The notes beneath the pieces were generated by a model. It worked only from the letters and a program-made list of their open reading frames with translations, did no database searches and was not told where the DNA came from. A stretch of 44,023 bases of DNA from Massiliimicrobium timonense (GTDB lineage Bacteria; Bacillota_I; Bacilli_A; Erysipelotrichales; Coprobacillaceae), in NCBI RefSeq assembly GCF_002160865.1, contig NZ_NFLJ01000025.1, positions 1 through 44,023 on the forward strand. The letters are read 5' to 3'. Below are positions 26,899 through 36,261 of this stretch, in pieces; within the stretch, counting starts at the first letter, position 1, and each line of letters begins with the position of its first letter. A program made the position numbers and the translations under genes.

Positions 26899-27400
26899 TA
26901 TCCATCGCTATGATCTTCGACTGTCATTTTATATGACTCAGCTTTATCATCACCATATCCTCAATCATTTCATGAAGTGGATCAGTTTTTGTGGTAATTA
27001 TGGTATGATATGGCTTTTTGTCGCTTTGATGACTTTCATCAACCCTGCTTCACGTTCAATGTCAATACATCTTCTCATTGCTTTGATTGCTTCAGCACTG
27101 ATTGGACAAATTTCTATTAAATCACTTGTTCAAAGACACCGTCCCTGCCATTTATATCCTCATATCTCATTGCTTGTTCCAACTCCTCATGATTCTTCTT
27201 TCCCTTCCAGTCATACAACTTCTGCATTTGCATGTAGTACGATTATCTTTCTTTTCTACCCATCTTGGGGTATTCTTGCTTATTTGTTTGCCTTTTTAAC
27301 AGGAATTTCAAGAATCTATCTCTTTGTTCATTTTTTAAGTGATGTTATCTGTGGTATGCTTTTAGGTATAGGTATTGGTGTTTTCATTTATTATATTTAG
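26879..27400 (+). CDS. PAP2-family membrane phosphatase
   Basis: A 173-aa integral membrane acid phosphatase of the PAP2 superfamily, likely acting on lipid phosphates such as undecaprenyl pyrophosphate or phosphatidic acid at the outer membrane face. All three motifs are present: KSLVQRHRP (81-89), PSSH (109-112) and SRIYLFVHFLSD (144-155, with H151 as nucleophile). About five helices. AAGGAGAG lies within the preceding gene, with which it overlaps by 20 bp, so translation is probably coupled. Substrate is inferred from family. Confidence 0.9.
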   Translation: MKTILHNIHRYDLRLSFYMTQLYHHHILNHFMKWISFCGNYGMIWLFVALMTFINPASRSMSIHLLIALIASALIGQISIKSLVQRHRPCHLYPHISLLVPTPHDSSFPSSHTTSAFACSTIIFLFYPSWGILAYLFAFLTGISRIYLFVHFLSDVICGMLLGIGIGVFIYYI

Positions 27401-27422
27401 AAACCTGCAGGTTTCTTTTTTT
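27399..27422 (+). terminator. Terminator after the PAP2 gene
   Basis: An 18-bp palindrome AGAAACCTGCAGGTTTCT followed by TTTTTTT, immediately after the stop codon. Confidence 0.8.
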
Positions 27423-27424
27423 AT

Positions 27425-27455
27425 AAAAAAAGGATCTTTGATCAACAAAAATCCT
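27425..27455 (-). terminator. Terminator of the mazF-DUF975-CPBP unit
   Basis: On the minus strand a two-part stem, AGGAT/ATCCT (outer) and TTTG/CAAA (inner) separated by one mismatch, is followed by TTTTTT. It lies a few bases after the CPBP stop. Confidence 0.6.
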
Positions 27456-27458
27456 CAA

Positions 27459-28184
27459 TTACAATAAAAGCATACACATAGAAATCATATTGTTCATCAT
27501 ATGAGATAAAATAGGGACATAAATATTATTGTTTTTTTCATATAAATAACTTAATACAAATCCCATAAAACAATATGAAAAAATCTGTATCCATTCCGCT
27601 GTATTTCCATTAAAGACAGCACTCATAATATGAATAAAACCAAATATAAATGATGAAATAAGATGAGCCATTTTGGGATTCCATTCATAAATCCAGCCAA
27701 AGACAATACCTCTAAATAACATTTCTTCTAAAATAGGTGCTAAAACACAAGAAACAAAAATCATTAAAGCCGGATAAGAAGTTGTAATAGATTCTATAAA
27801 CTGCTGATTTTCACTTGCCTGATTTCCACCTAAAGTCATTGTGATTAAACCACCAATGATTTGACATGCATAGATAAGCAAAACACCTATAATACAACCC
27901 TCAATAAGATACTGCTTTAAATTCTTTTTAAAATCTCGCCATTGTTCTAGCATGCTATCTTTTAATAACCAACCTGCCAATCCTAATAAAAAGACATCAA
28001 AGATCAAATTTAAATAGGCATTCAGCTGATTATAATCAAATTCCAGTTGAAACTGTATAATAACAAATTTAAATAAAGCACTTAAAATCAATGAACCACA
28101 ATAAACATAAAGAGGCAATATCACAAGCACAAACATCCACTTAGCTTGGGTTGGTACTCTCCTTGTAAAATGTTGATTAAACAT
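27459..28184 (-). CDS. CPBP-family intramembrane metalloprotease
   Basis: A 241-aa membrane protein of the CAAX protease/bacteriocin-processing (Abi) family. It has about six helices and the three conserved motifs: EEMLFR (153-158), FGFIH with H185, and HMMNN (228-232), which form the metal site. The start at 28184 is chosen because GGAG is 8 nt upstream; earlier in-frame starts would extend deep into the preceding gene. It overlaps the DUF975 gene end by 8 bp. Family members modify peptides, anchor surface proteins or confer immunity; the target here is unknown. Confidence 0.85.
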   Translation of the reverse strand: MFNQHFTRRVPTQAKWMFVLVILPLYVYCGSLILSALFKFVIIQFQLEFDYNQLNAYLNLIFDVFLLGLAGWLLKDSMLEQWRDFKKNLKQYLIEGCIIGVLLIYACQIIGGLITMTLGGNQASENQQFIESITTSYPALMIFVSCVLAPILEEMLFRGIVFGWIYEWNPKMAHLISSFIFGFIHIMSAVFNGNTAEWIQIFSYCFMGFVLSYLYEKNNNIYVPILSHMMNNMISMCMLLL

Positions 28185-29049
28185 ATTGGTCATCTCCATT
28201 ATAAGTATTTGTTTGTTCATAGCGATGATAAGCCAGTTCTTCAAAGAAAATCGCCTGTGCTAAATGAAAACGAGGTAAATAGCTATAAACACTGATAACT
28301 CCTGCAATAATTGCCGCTATTAAAGAACCTAAAACAGGTAAAAAAGACAATAGTTCTGCAATAAAACTTTGAATAATAACCATTAAAAAGATCCATCCAA
28401 AAAATGAAAGATATAATTTAAAATATTCAAAAATATGTCCTTTCATTAAAGAAAATGAAGCTTTCATAGCTTTTAAATTTTTCATATGAAATCTTTCTAA
28501 TAAATAAGGCACTGCAAAAAGATATGAAGATACAAAGAATAAAATAATCAACAATACAAAATAACAGAGTACAAACATTGATAATGTTTGTGGAGAATGT
28601 TTGAGAATATATGACAATATATAAGCATAATTTCCTGTTAAAAGCATTTCACCAGAAATTCCCTGTAACGACTGTGATAGAAATACACCTATAATCACTA
28701 ATAAAATATAAGCAACAATAAATAAAACAGCCATCATAAATATATTGATTAATATATATGTAGAAAACAATTCTTTAAAACGTTTGAATCCTACAAAAGC
28801 ATCATCATCTTTTAATGACTGAGATTGATTTCTTACCATTTTTAATGAACTCACAATATAACCATGTGAAACCGTTAAAAAAGCAATACTCATAACTAAA
28901 TAAAGTAAACGAGATAATATATCTTCTCCAATGTTAAAGATATTTGGAATTAATTCAAGTAAAACAATCATCAACAAAATACGCATATATTGAGATCTAT
29001 TCATATTTTGAATTTGACTGGCTCTTTCTTTTATCATTTTTATATTCAT
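28177..29049 (-). CDS. DUF975-family integral membrane protein
   Basis: A 290-aa polytopic protein with about six hydrophobic segments, first at about 23-40, and the DUF975 pattern (VGFKRFKELFSTYILI, FAVPYLLERFHMKNLKAMKASFSLMKGH). Members are common in gut Bacillota and have no established function. The start at 29049 follows AAGGAG; an in-frame GTG at 29058 lies within that site. It is 39 bp after mazF and overlaps the CPBP gene, suggesting one operon. Confidence 0.8.
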   Translation of the reverse strand: MNIKMIKERASQIQNMNRSQYMRILLMIVLLELIPNIFNIGEDILSRLLYLVMSIAFLTVSHGYIVSSLKMVRNQSQSLKDDDAFVGFKRFKELFSTYILINIFMMAVLFIVAYILLVIIGVFLSQSLQGISGEMLLTGNYAYILSYILKHSPQTLSMFVLCYFVLLIILFFVSSYLFAVPYLLERFHMKNLKAMKASFSLMKGHIFEYFKLYLSFFGWIFLMVIIQSFIAELLSFLPVLGSLIAAIIAGVISVYSYLPRFHLAQAIFFEELAYHRYEQTNTYNGDDQYV

Positions 29050-29088
29050 TTTTATCACTCCTTAATTTCCAACATTATATCATATCTC

Positions 29089-29421
29089 TTATTTAATGTC
29101 TAAACTTGTTTTAATCGCCTGATTTACCTTTTCCATAAAAGATTGAGATAAAACTCCTAGACGCTCATCTATTCTTTTTTTATCAATGGTACGTATTTGT
29201 TCTAGAAGAATCACAGACTTCTTTTCTAAAAAAGGTGTTTCAATGATGACATGTGTTGGTAAATCATTTTTGGTCATTCTTGAAGAAATAGGTGCGACGA
29301 TAACCGTTGTAGAATACTTATTACCTTTATTATTCTGTAAAATCAAAACCGGTCTATATCCACCTTGTTCACTACCAATGACTGGTGATAAATCTGCATA
29401 ATATATTTCTCCCCTATTCAT
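29089..29421 (-). CDS. mazF: MazF/EndoA-like mRNA endonuclease toxin
   Basis: A 110-aa PemK/MazF ribonuclease closely resembling Bacillus Endo[29 protein letters not shown] and [15 protein letters not shown] are near identical to that protein. EndoA cleaves single-stranded mRNA and is held inactive by the antitoxin MazE/NdoAI. A perfect AGGAGG precedes the ATG. No antitoxin frame exists in the 89 bp upstream or anywhere near; in Bacillus the antitoxin is directly upstream next to alr. DUF975 and CPBP genes follow it. Confidence 0.92.
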   Translation of the reverse strand: MNRGEIYYADLSPVIGSEQGGYRPVLILQNNKGNKYSTTVIVAPISSRMTKNDLPTHVIIETPFLEKKSVILLEQIRTIDKKRIDERLGVLSQSFMEKVNQAIKTSLDIK

Positions 29422-29486
29422 ATTGTCCTCCTATCATACAAATAGTATATGAATAAGATAAGAAAAATATGATGATATAAAATAAT

Positions 29487-29511
29487 AAGAATGCTCAAAA
29501 TAGGCATTCTT
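29487..29511 (-). terminator. Terminator at the end of the surface-polymer operon
   Basis: 8-bp stem AAGAATGC/GCATTCTT (arms 29504-29511, 29487-29494) with a 9-nt loop and an imperfect T-rich tail on the minus strand. It separates the polymer cluster from mazF. Confidence 0.65.
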
Positions 29512-30632
29512 TATTTCCACTGTTCCATCATAAAACGAACAATATCTTGTGTATATGTTGTTTGAGGCTTGGCAATCATCTTATGAGCAAAAGATTGAAT
29601 ATCATATCTTTGTGGATGATTCAAAGATTCTATAAGAGATTTTGGGCTTTGAAAAATAGTTCCCGGTAAATCATGTATATAATCAATATACATGCTACGT
29701 TTTCTCATATATTCTTCATAATCAAATGCATAAAAAAACAAAGGTTTGTTTAATAATGAGGCTTCAAATATAACCGCCGAATAATCTGTAATAATGTAGT
29801 TTGCAACATGGAAAAATTCTAAAGAAGTATATTGATGATCTTCGATAATTCTAGAATCATGAATATGAAATGTTGTTAATGGATGCAATTTTAATACAAG
29901 ATGATATTGATTAAAATCTATAACATCAATAAGCTCTTTAATAGCGTTATAGAGTAAGTGGTCATCTTTTCTAAAAGTAGGAGCATAAACAATGATTTTT
30001 TTATTTGACTGACATAGTTGTGGATAAGTTTCTAGTATATTCTGGCTTATAACCTGTTTATGGTTCTCATCAATTAATAAATCAGTTTTGGGTAAAGGGA
30101 AGACTTTGACTTGAGATAAGTCTACATGAAATGCATCAGCAAAGAAAGGTCTTGTATATTCACTGCTAGAAAAAACATAAGTATAATTTTTATGCATTCT
30201 CATTAAATGAGCAATCTTTGAACTTGATCCTTCTGGTTGGTCTAAAATGCTATATCCAAATTTTTTAAACGCACCTAAAGCGTGCCAAATTTGAATGACG
30301 ACTAAGTTTGAACGTTGTTTTAATATACATACAGGAATGCAATAAGTATCTAAAATAACCATTTTAGAAGTTGCTATATGATACATTTGTTTTAACATAT
30401 GAAAACAATATAAAATATGATTTTTCATTCCTTTTTTTAACATTTTTGCTAAAACAACATGTTGAATATCTGGGTTTATTTTTTTTGTTTCATCTATAAT
30501 CATTTGAAAATCCAAAGGTGTCACATCCATTTGACGTGATATATAAGTTATCTTATTTTGAACTGGTAAACATTTCATAAAAAAATACAAAATATTTAAT
30601 CCAAAAATACCAATATTAACAATAATACTCAT
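29511..30632 (-). CDS. CDP-glycerol glycerophosphotransferase-family protein (1)
   Basis: A 373-aa GT-B enzyme of the TagB/TagF family, transferring a polyol phosphate from a CDP-activated donor onto a wall polymer at the inner membrane face. Motifs: WHALGAFKKFG (116-126), YAPTFR (216-221), LKLHP (247-251) and the donor-site TDYSAVIFEAS (282-292). The N-terminal hydrophobic stretch may help membrane contact. The start overlaps the upstream gene's stop by 4 bp (ATGA), with AGGAGG upstream. Whether it adds one unit (TagB-like) or polymerises (TagF-like), and which polyol, cannot be told from sequence. Confidence 0.85.
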   Translation of the reverse strand: MSIIVNIGIFGLNILYFFMKCLPVQNKITYISRQMDVTPLDFQMIIDETKKINPDIQHVVLAKMLKKGMKNHILYCFHMLKQMYHIATSKMVILDTYCIPVCILKQRSNLVVIQIWHALGAFKKFGYSILDQPEGSSSKIAHLMRMHKNYTYVFSSSEYTRPFFADAFHVDLSQVKVFPLPKTDLLIDENHKQVISQNILETYPQLCQSNKKIIVYAPTFRKDDHLLYNAIKELIDVIDFNQYHLVLKLHPLTTFHIHDSRIIEDHQYTSLEFFHVANYIITDYSAVIFEASLLNKPLFFYAFDYEEYMRKRSMYIDYIHDLPGTIFQSPKSLIESLNHPQRYDIQSFAHKMIAKPQTTYTQDIVRFMMEQWK

Positions 30633-31756
30633 GATTTTCCTCCTAATAATTGTTCTACAAAACGCTTTGTAGATTTTCCATCACAAGATGACATAAATTT
30701 TTTCTGAAATTTTTCCTTTTTTTGAGAATAATCATTTGGATTTAAAATAGCCTTCTCTAGTTCCTTTTGATTTTTAACAACTGGACCATAAGTATATTCT
30801 TCATAAGGATAAAAGAAATCTCGTGCTTGAATATATTCTTGTAAATCATAAGCAAAGAATATAGTTTGAATATCAAGTAATGATGCTTCAAAAATAACAG
30901 ATGAATAATCCGTTATTAATATATCTGTTATAAACAATAAATCATTAATTTCACGCATTGAAGTCAAATCAATATAAAATTGAGGATCTAAAGTTTCTTG
31001 ATATTTGTTTTTAATAAATGGATGTAATTTGATAATACAAACGTAATCTTCACCTAATGATTGTTGTAAAGATGAAAAATGTATTTGACTAAAATCATAA
31101 TAAGCCTTATGAATATCGTTACCTCTAAATGTAGGAGCAAATAATATAACCTTTTTTCCTTTTAACATTGGATATTTATCATATAAATCTTTTTTGATTT
31201 GCTTTTTATAATCTTTGTCAAAAAAAATATCTGTTCTAGGAATTCCATAACTATGAACATCTTGAATATCCATACGAAAAGCTTTTGCATAATCTTTTCT
31301 AATACTTTCACTACTTACAATCGTATCTGTATAATGACGATGTGTCATAGAAAAACGATCATGATTTTGTTTTCTAGCAAAACCTACCGTTTTAAATGCC
31401 CCTACCGCATGCCAAACCTGTATCAATTTTGTCTGCTTTCTTAAAGGTATAGGATAAATAATGGGATAAAAATCATCTATGAGAATATATTGAGAAGTCG
31501 CCATATCTTTACAGATTGATTTTTTATCATGTTTCATCAAACTTGATTCATATAAATGTTTCTTGATAATATAACTTTCATCCAAAGCCTTCTCAATAAA
31601 ATTAAAATTACCAGTCATTGTATTTCGAGAATCTGATAAAAACAAAACCTGTCTTGGTGTTATTCCATACCTCATTCTATACCATATATATATAAGTATA
31701 TAATCTAAACGTCGAAGAACTTGTAAAACCATTTTTATATAACTTTTCAAAATCAT
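30629..31756 (-). CDS. CDP-glycerol glycerophosphotransferase-family protein (2)
   Basis: A 375-aa paralogue of its neighbour. WHAVGAFKTVGF (about 116-127), SYGIPRTDIFF, FAPTFRG, IKLHP and TDYSSVIFEASL mark the family. It is closest within the window to the protein at 38729-39889; both share the C-terminal pattern SCDG.STK. The start is uncertain: ATG at 31756 follows AGGTG directly, while the in-frame GTG at 31759 is part of that site. A basic N-terminus with hydrophobic patches fits peripheral membrane binding. Confidence 0.85.
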   Translation of the reverse strand: MILKSYIKMVLQVLRRLDYILIYIWYRMRYGITPRQVLFLSDSRNTMTGNFNFIEKALDESYIIKKHLYESSLMKHDKKSICKDMATSQYILIDDFYPIIYPIPLRKQTKLIQVWHAVGAFKTVGFARKQNHDRFSMTHRHYTDTIVSSESIRKDYAKAFRMDIQDVHSYGIPRTDIFFDKDYKKQIKKDLYDKYPMLKGKKVILFAPTFRGNDIHKAYYDFSQIHFSSLQQSLGEDYVCIIKLHPFIKNKYQETLDPQFYIDLTSMREINDLLFITDILITDYSSVIFEASLLDIQTIFFAYDLQEYIQARDFFYPYEEYTYGPVVKNQKELEKAILNPNDYSQKKEKFQKKFMSSCDGKSTKRFVEQLLGGKS

Positions 31757-31826
31757 CACCTGCTTTTATGCATTATAACATATCTTTTCATAAAAATAAA
31801 AAAATTATAAGTCATTTTCACATAAC

Positions 31827-32942
31827 CTATAACTTTTTGAGATTTTCTTTTAATTTCATACAAAGCTTCCATATCCTTGAATAATAAAGGGCATAATAAA
31901 TATGATATAAAAAGCCATGACCTCGTGTATATATATGACGATTAGTCATTTGATATTGTGTTAGTAAAAACTGATGTGGAGTAAGTGTCATAACATCTTT
32001 AAAGTCTTGATAATCTTTTTTGACATAGAAATAATCTTGATTTAATTGTTGTGAAATTTGAAAATCATGAATAAGACTTTGTTGTAATTTGATATATATT
32101 TTCATAAAGGATTGCACCATTGATTGTGTTTTTAAAGAATACAGCATACCATTAATAAGTCTATTGTCAAAAGACTGCTTAATTTCTGTTGTAAAATGAA
32201 TATCATTTTTTAAATCTTGATATACTTGATAATAAGCTTGATAACTACAAAAAACTGTAGAAGATGCTTTACCCGTTAAACTTTGCGTATTATTAATACG
32301 ATAATGCATTAATGGTTTATCAACAACAGTAATACACTCTGCCAAAAAATAAGACATCATGGAAAAATAAGTATCATTTGCTTGTTTAAGATTTTGAAAT
32401 CTTAAATGATGTTTTTCTATAAAAGATCTTTTCCACATCTTATTCCATGGAACATTTGTAGAAAAATTAAAGATATAACGAGGATGGGTCTTTTTAGAAA
32501 AAGGAATATGATCTGGTAACATCTCTTTTTTTAAATATGTTCCTGTCTTAATGATCGTTTGAGTCAATGAATCATATCGGTTAGCTGCGCATACACATAA
32601 ATCAGCCTGATCTTTTTCACATTTTTTATACATACATTCAAGAGCATTCTTTTCAAATAAATCATCAGCATCCCAAAACACTACATACTTCCCTCTAGCA
32701 ATATTCAACCCATTATTTCTCGCAACACCTGCATACTGATTTTGTTGTGTTAATACAATTAATCGAGAATCTTTATTTTGATAATCTTTTAATATGGATA
32801 GAGATTCATCAGATGAACCATCATCCACACAGATAATTTCAATTGATTTTAAAGATTGTCCAAGAATAGTATCTAAAGTATCCTTTAAATATTGCTGAGC
32901 ATTATAAACCGGAACAATCACACTGACTTTAATTTGATTCAC
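31827..32942 (-). CDS. GT2 family glycosyltransferase (1)
   Basis: A 371-aa GT-A glycosyltransferase. The N-terminal domain carries VSVIVPVYNAQQYL, CVDDGSSDES and the metal-binding FWDADDLFE (DxD). The acceptor-side segment FSTNVPWNKMWKRSFI is typical of capsule and wall-polymer enzymes. The C-terminal ~150 residues are helical and family-variable. A strong AAGGAGG lies 12 nt before the ATG. It resembles the enzyme at 34014-35129 in organisation. Sugar donor unknown. Confidence 0.88.
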   Translation of the reverse strand: MNQIKVSVIVPVYNAQQYLKDTLDTILGQSLKSIEIICVDDGSSDESLSILKDYQNKDSRLIVLTQQNQYAGVARNNGLNIARGKYVVFWDADDLFEKNALECMYKKCEKDQADLCVCAANRYDSLTQTIIKTGTYLKKEMLPDHIPFSKKTHPRYIFNFSTNVPWNKMWKRSFIEKHHLRFQNLKQANDTYFSMMSYFLAECITVVDKPLMHYRINNTQSLTGKASSTVFCSYQAYYQVYQDLKNDIHFTTEIKQSFDNRLINGMLYSLKTQSMVQSFMKIYIKLQQSLIHDFQISQQLNQDYFYVKKDYQDFKDVMTLTPHQFLLTQYQMTNRHIYTRGHGFLYHIYYALYYSRIWKLCMKLKENLKKL

Positions 32943-32967
32943 TGATAAATCCTCCTTTTCATCTTCT

Positions 32968-34014
32968 TTAAATATGCAATATTTTCTTTACATTTCTAAT
33001 ACGTCTTTTGATGAAATTTTTTGTTTTTCGAATACGTGCACTTGTATTCATCCATTTATAAGCAGCTTTAGGATTTTCAATAATACGTGTTATTTTTTGC
33101 CATTCTAACTTCGTAAAATCTTCTTCACGCATTTCTTTTAAGTTCATCGCTTCTTTAAATTCTTTTGAAAGTTGATATAAATATTCTAGACGGAATTCTT
33201 TTGCGATACGTCCATAATTCCAAAAATAATTTCTGACACGTTTTAAGGAATATTCATAAATAAAGTATTCTTTTAACTGTGGATTTCTATCTAAAAATTC
33301 ATGAATAAATTGATATTCTTCATTCATACAATAGACTTTTGATTTACTATTTACAGAAGAATTAGGATTATCTCGACGATTCATATAATATGGTCTATTC
33401 ACAAAATACATTCTTTCAGCCCATGCAAACGTTTGAAACCAGAATCCATTATCTTGAAACGAAGCTCCCGGTGTTGTATTATGTCTGATATGATATTTTT
33501 CAAGCATTTCTCGTTTATAAATCCCACTCCATGTATTGAGAATATATCGAAAAACTTGTGGATGCTCTTTAGGATTAACAATCTGGTTATAACCTGTTCC
33601 ATCTTTAGATAACTGATTATAAGTTGCTATAAGAGTTCCATTCTTATATACAAAACGATAAAAATCAGCTTTAATCACATCGAGATCATTTTCATGAGCA
33701 ATTTTGTATAAGTCTTCATACATATGTAAGTCTACATAATCATCTGGCTCAACAATTCCAACATATTCTCCTGTTGCCTTATCAAGACCATCATTCATTC
33801 CTTTACCATAACCTTCATTTTGCTTATCAATAATCACAATACGATTATCTTTTTGAGCATAATCTTGAATTATTTTTAATGAATTATCTGTTGAACCATC
33901 ATTAACACATATAATTTCTATATCCTTCAAAGTCTGATGAACAATACTTTCCATACATTCAACTAAATATTGTTCAACATTATAAATAGGTACAATAATT
34001 GATACTTTAGCCAT
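32968..34014 (-). CDS. GT2 family glycosyltransferase (2)
   Basis: A 348-aa GT-A enzyme with VSIIVPIYNVEQYL, CVNDGSTDNS, NEGYGKGMNDGL and EPDDYVD, and the acceptor segment ILNTWSGIYKREML. This subtype is common in Bacillota capsule loci. The start at 34014 follows AAGGAG; its A overlaps the upstream stop (TAATG). Basic C-terminal residues may aid membrane association. With glf just upstream, it is one candidate galactofuranosyltransferase, but donor specificity is not readable. Confidence 0.88.
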   Translation of the reverse strand: MAKVSIIVPIYNVEQYLVECMESIVHQTLKDIEIICVNDGSTDNSLKIIQDYAQKDNRIVIIDKQNEGYGKGMNDGLDKATGEYVGIVEPDDYVDLHMYEDLYKIAHENDLDVIKADFYRFVYKNGTLIATYNQLSKDGTGYNQIVNPKEHPQVFRYILNTWSGIYKREMLEKYHIRHNTTPGASFQDNGFWFQTFAWAERMYFVNRPYYMNRRDNPNSSVNSKSKVYCMNEEYQFIHEFLDRNPQLKEYFIYEYSLKRVRNYFWNYGRIAKEFRLEYLYQLSKEFKEAMNLKEMREEDFTKLEWQKITRIIENPKAAYKWMNTSARIRKTKNFIKRRIRNVKKILHI

Positions 34015-35129
34015 TATTTCGTTCTCCTTTTCAACCATTTCTTTATGTGCAATGGAATAAACAATACAATCTTTCCTACTTTATATGTCTTAGAATTTTT
34101 AATTCGTTTAGCTCCATCATCACTTTTTTGTTTTGCCTTTTTTCTTAATTTAAAAAATTGTTCATACACATATTCATCACAATCATAAGATTGAACATCG
34201 AAAACACGTTTTACATAATTGGTTGATAAAAAACCAGCTGGATATTGTTCAAGATGAAGTGAAGGAAGGATTTCATACTTGATCAGTTCATAGACTTTCT
34301 TATAAGCATCTCCTTCAATAGTATCAAGATTCCAAAAACTAAAATGTACATACCAATTCACAAAAGACTTTTCAACCTCATGATATTTACCGATACGTTC
34401 CAATTCTTGTTTCAAAGCATTCGCTGCCAAATAAAAACAATTCCATGATTTTTCCCTTGTTACGGAAAGCGATAAAGAATTATTGACACGATGATGAATT
34501 AAAAGTTCATTTAATGCATAAATTTTTTTTGCTTTAACAAGTGAAGAAAAAACAAAAAACAAATCATTCGATGTTCTCAAATTTTGAAAAGATAATTTCT
34601 CATCAATAATAAACTGTCTTCGATAAAGTTTATCCCATGCCCATCCTACACAAAAATGAAAAACATTGTCCGAGATATCTTTATAAGTAAATGGATTACA
34701 TGGAATTTCGTGAAAACGTAAAGCATAATCCATTGATAAATACTGGTGAGAAGAAGCATCATATTTATTTCCTCTAAAAATACATATATCAACATCATGT
34801 TTCACACTATTTATATAAGCTTTTTCTAACATTTCAGCTTCATAAAAATCATCTGCATCAAGAAAAGATACATATTCACCAGTCGCATATTCCATACCTT
34901 TATTTCTTGCAACTGCAGCTCCCTGATTATTTTGATAAACATATTGAATTCTTGAATCTTCTAAAGCAGCCTGTGATATAATTTGAGCTGATTCATCCGT
35001 TGAACCATCATCTACACAAATGATTTCTATGTCTTTTAAAGTTTGATTCATAACATCATAAAGACATTTCTTAAATGCTTGACCTCCATTATAAACCGGT
35101 ATAATCACCGAAACTTTAATATCACTCAT
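34014..35129 (-). CDS. GT2 family glycosyltransferase (3)
   Basis: A 371-aa GT-A enzyme: VSVIIPVYNGGQAF, CVDDGSTDES, SFLDADDFYE, and acceptor segment CVGWAWDKLYRRQFI. It overlaps the glf stop by 4 bp (ATGA) with GAGGTG upstream, so it is translationally coupled to glf. That coupling makes it the strongest candidate for the enzyme that uses UDP-Galf; this is inference from position only. The C-terminus is basic (HIKKWLKRRTK). Confidence 0.88.
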   Translation of the reverse strand: MSDIKVSVIIPVYNGGQAFKKCLYDVMNQTLKDIEIICVDDGSTDESAQIISQAALEDSRIQYVYQNNQGAAVARNKGMEYATGEYVSFLDADDFYEAEMLEKAYINSVKHDVDICIFRGNKYDASSHQYLSMDYALRFHEIPCNPFTYKDISDNVFHFCVGWAWDKLYRRQFIIDEKLSFQNLRTSNDLFFVFSSLVKAKKIYALNELLIHHRVNNSLSLSVTREKSWNCFYLAANALKQELERIGKYHEVEKSFVNWYVHFSFWNLDTIEGDAYKKVYELIKYEILPSLHLEQYPAGFLSTNYVKRVFDVQSYDCDEYVYEQFFKLRKKAKQKSDDGAKRIKNSKTYKVGKIVLFIPLHIKKWLKRRTK

Positions 35130-36244
35130 CCTTTACACCTCAATGATATCATTTCCTTTTTTACACATTTTAATGCTTCTTCAATAACATGATGCATATC
35201 AAAATATTTATACATACCTAATCTGCCTCCAAAGATAACCTTATCTTCCTTCTGTGCCAATGCTTTGTATTTTTCATATAAAGCATTGTTCTTTTCATCA
35301 TTCATTGGATAATAAGGTTCATCACCTTTATGCCATGAAGCTGGATATTCTTTTGTAATCACTGTTTTAGGTTGTGTTCCATATTCAAAATGCTTATGTT
35401 CTATAATTCTTGTATAAGGTACTTCATATTCGTTATAGTTGACAACGGCATTTCCTTGATAGTTATCTGTATCTAAAATTTCTTCTTCAAATCTTAAACT
35501 ACGATATTCCAGTTCTCCATAACAATAGTCATAATACTGATCGATCATTCCCGTAAAGACTATCTTATCTGCTATTTCTTCTAACTCTTTTCTATGCTCA
35601 AAGAAATCATAGTTCAGTTTAACATCTATACCTTCAAGCATTTTTTCAATAATTTGTGTATATCCTCCAATTGGTATGCCCTGATATAAATCGTTGAAAT
35701 AGTTATTATCATATGTAAATCTAACCGGTAATCTCTTGATAATAAATGAAGGCAACTCGTTACATGGTCGACCCCATTGTTTTTGTGTATAGCCTTTAAC
35801 AAGCTTTTCATAGATATCCTTTCCAACTAATGAGATAGCCTGTTCTTCAAGATTTTTAGGTTCAGTAATTCCTGATTCTTTAATCTGTTCATCAATCTTT
35901 TCCTTAGCCTGTTCAGGTGTGACAACACCCCATAACTTATTGAAAGTATTCATATTAAAAGGCATGTTGTAGATTTCACCTTTATAATTGGCAATAGGTG
36001 AATTTGTGTATCTATTAAACTGTGCAAACTGCTGAATATAATCCCAAACTTCTTTATTTGAAGTATGGAAAATATGAGCACCATATTTATGTACATGAAT
36101 GCCTTCCACTTCTTGAGTATAGATATTTCCACCAACATGACTTCTTTTATCAATAACAAGACATGTCTTTCCTTTCTTATTGGCTTCATAGGCAAAGATA
36201 CTGCCAAATAATCCACTTCCTACTATTAAATAATCGTACTTCAT
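35126..36244 (-). CDS. glf: UDP-galactopyranose mutase
   Basis: This FAD enzyme interconverts UDP-galactopyranose and UDP-galactofuranose in the cytosol. The FAD-binding GSGLFG is at 9-14, followed by DKRSHVGGN and the active-site segment KYGAHIFHTSNKEVW (53-67). QKQWGRPCNELP and RLPVRFTYDNNYF are conserved substrate-side regions. The C-terminal FGGRLGMYKYFDM closes the family signature. The start could be 36247 or 36244; AAGGA spacing favours 36244. It implies that the cluster's polymer contains Galf. It is cotranscribed with an upstream acyltransferase. Confidence 0.96.
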   Translation of the reverse strand: MKYDYLIVGSGLFGSIFAYEANKKGKTCLVIDKRSHVGGNIYTQEVEGIHVHKYGAHIFHTSNKEVWDYIQQFAQFNRYTNSPIANYKGEIYNMPFNMNTFNKLWGVVTPEQAKEKIDEQIKESGITEPKNLEEQAISLVGKDIYEKLVKGYTQKQWGRPCNELPSFIIKRLPVRFTYDNNYFNDLYQGIPIGGYTQIIEKMLEGIDVKLNYDFFEHRKELEEIADKIVFTGMIDQYYDYCYGELEYRSLRFEEEILDTDNYQGNAVVNYNEYEVPYTRIIEHKHFEYGTQPKTVITKEYPASWHKGDEPYYPMNDEKNNALYEKYKALAQKEDKVIFGGRLGMYKYFDMHHVIEEALKCVKKEMISLRCKG

Positions 36245-36261
36245 CATTCTCATCCTTTCTT

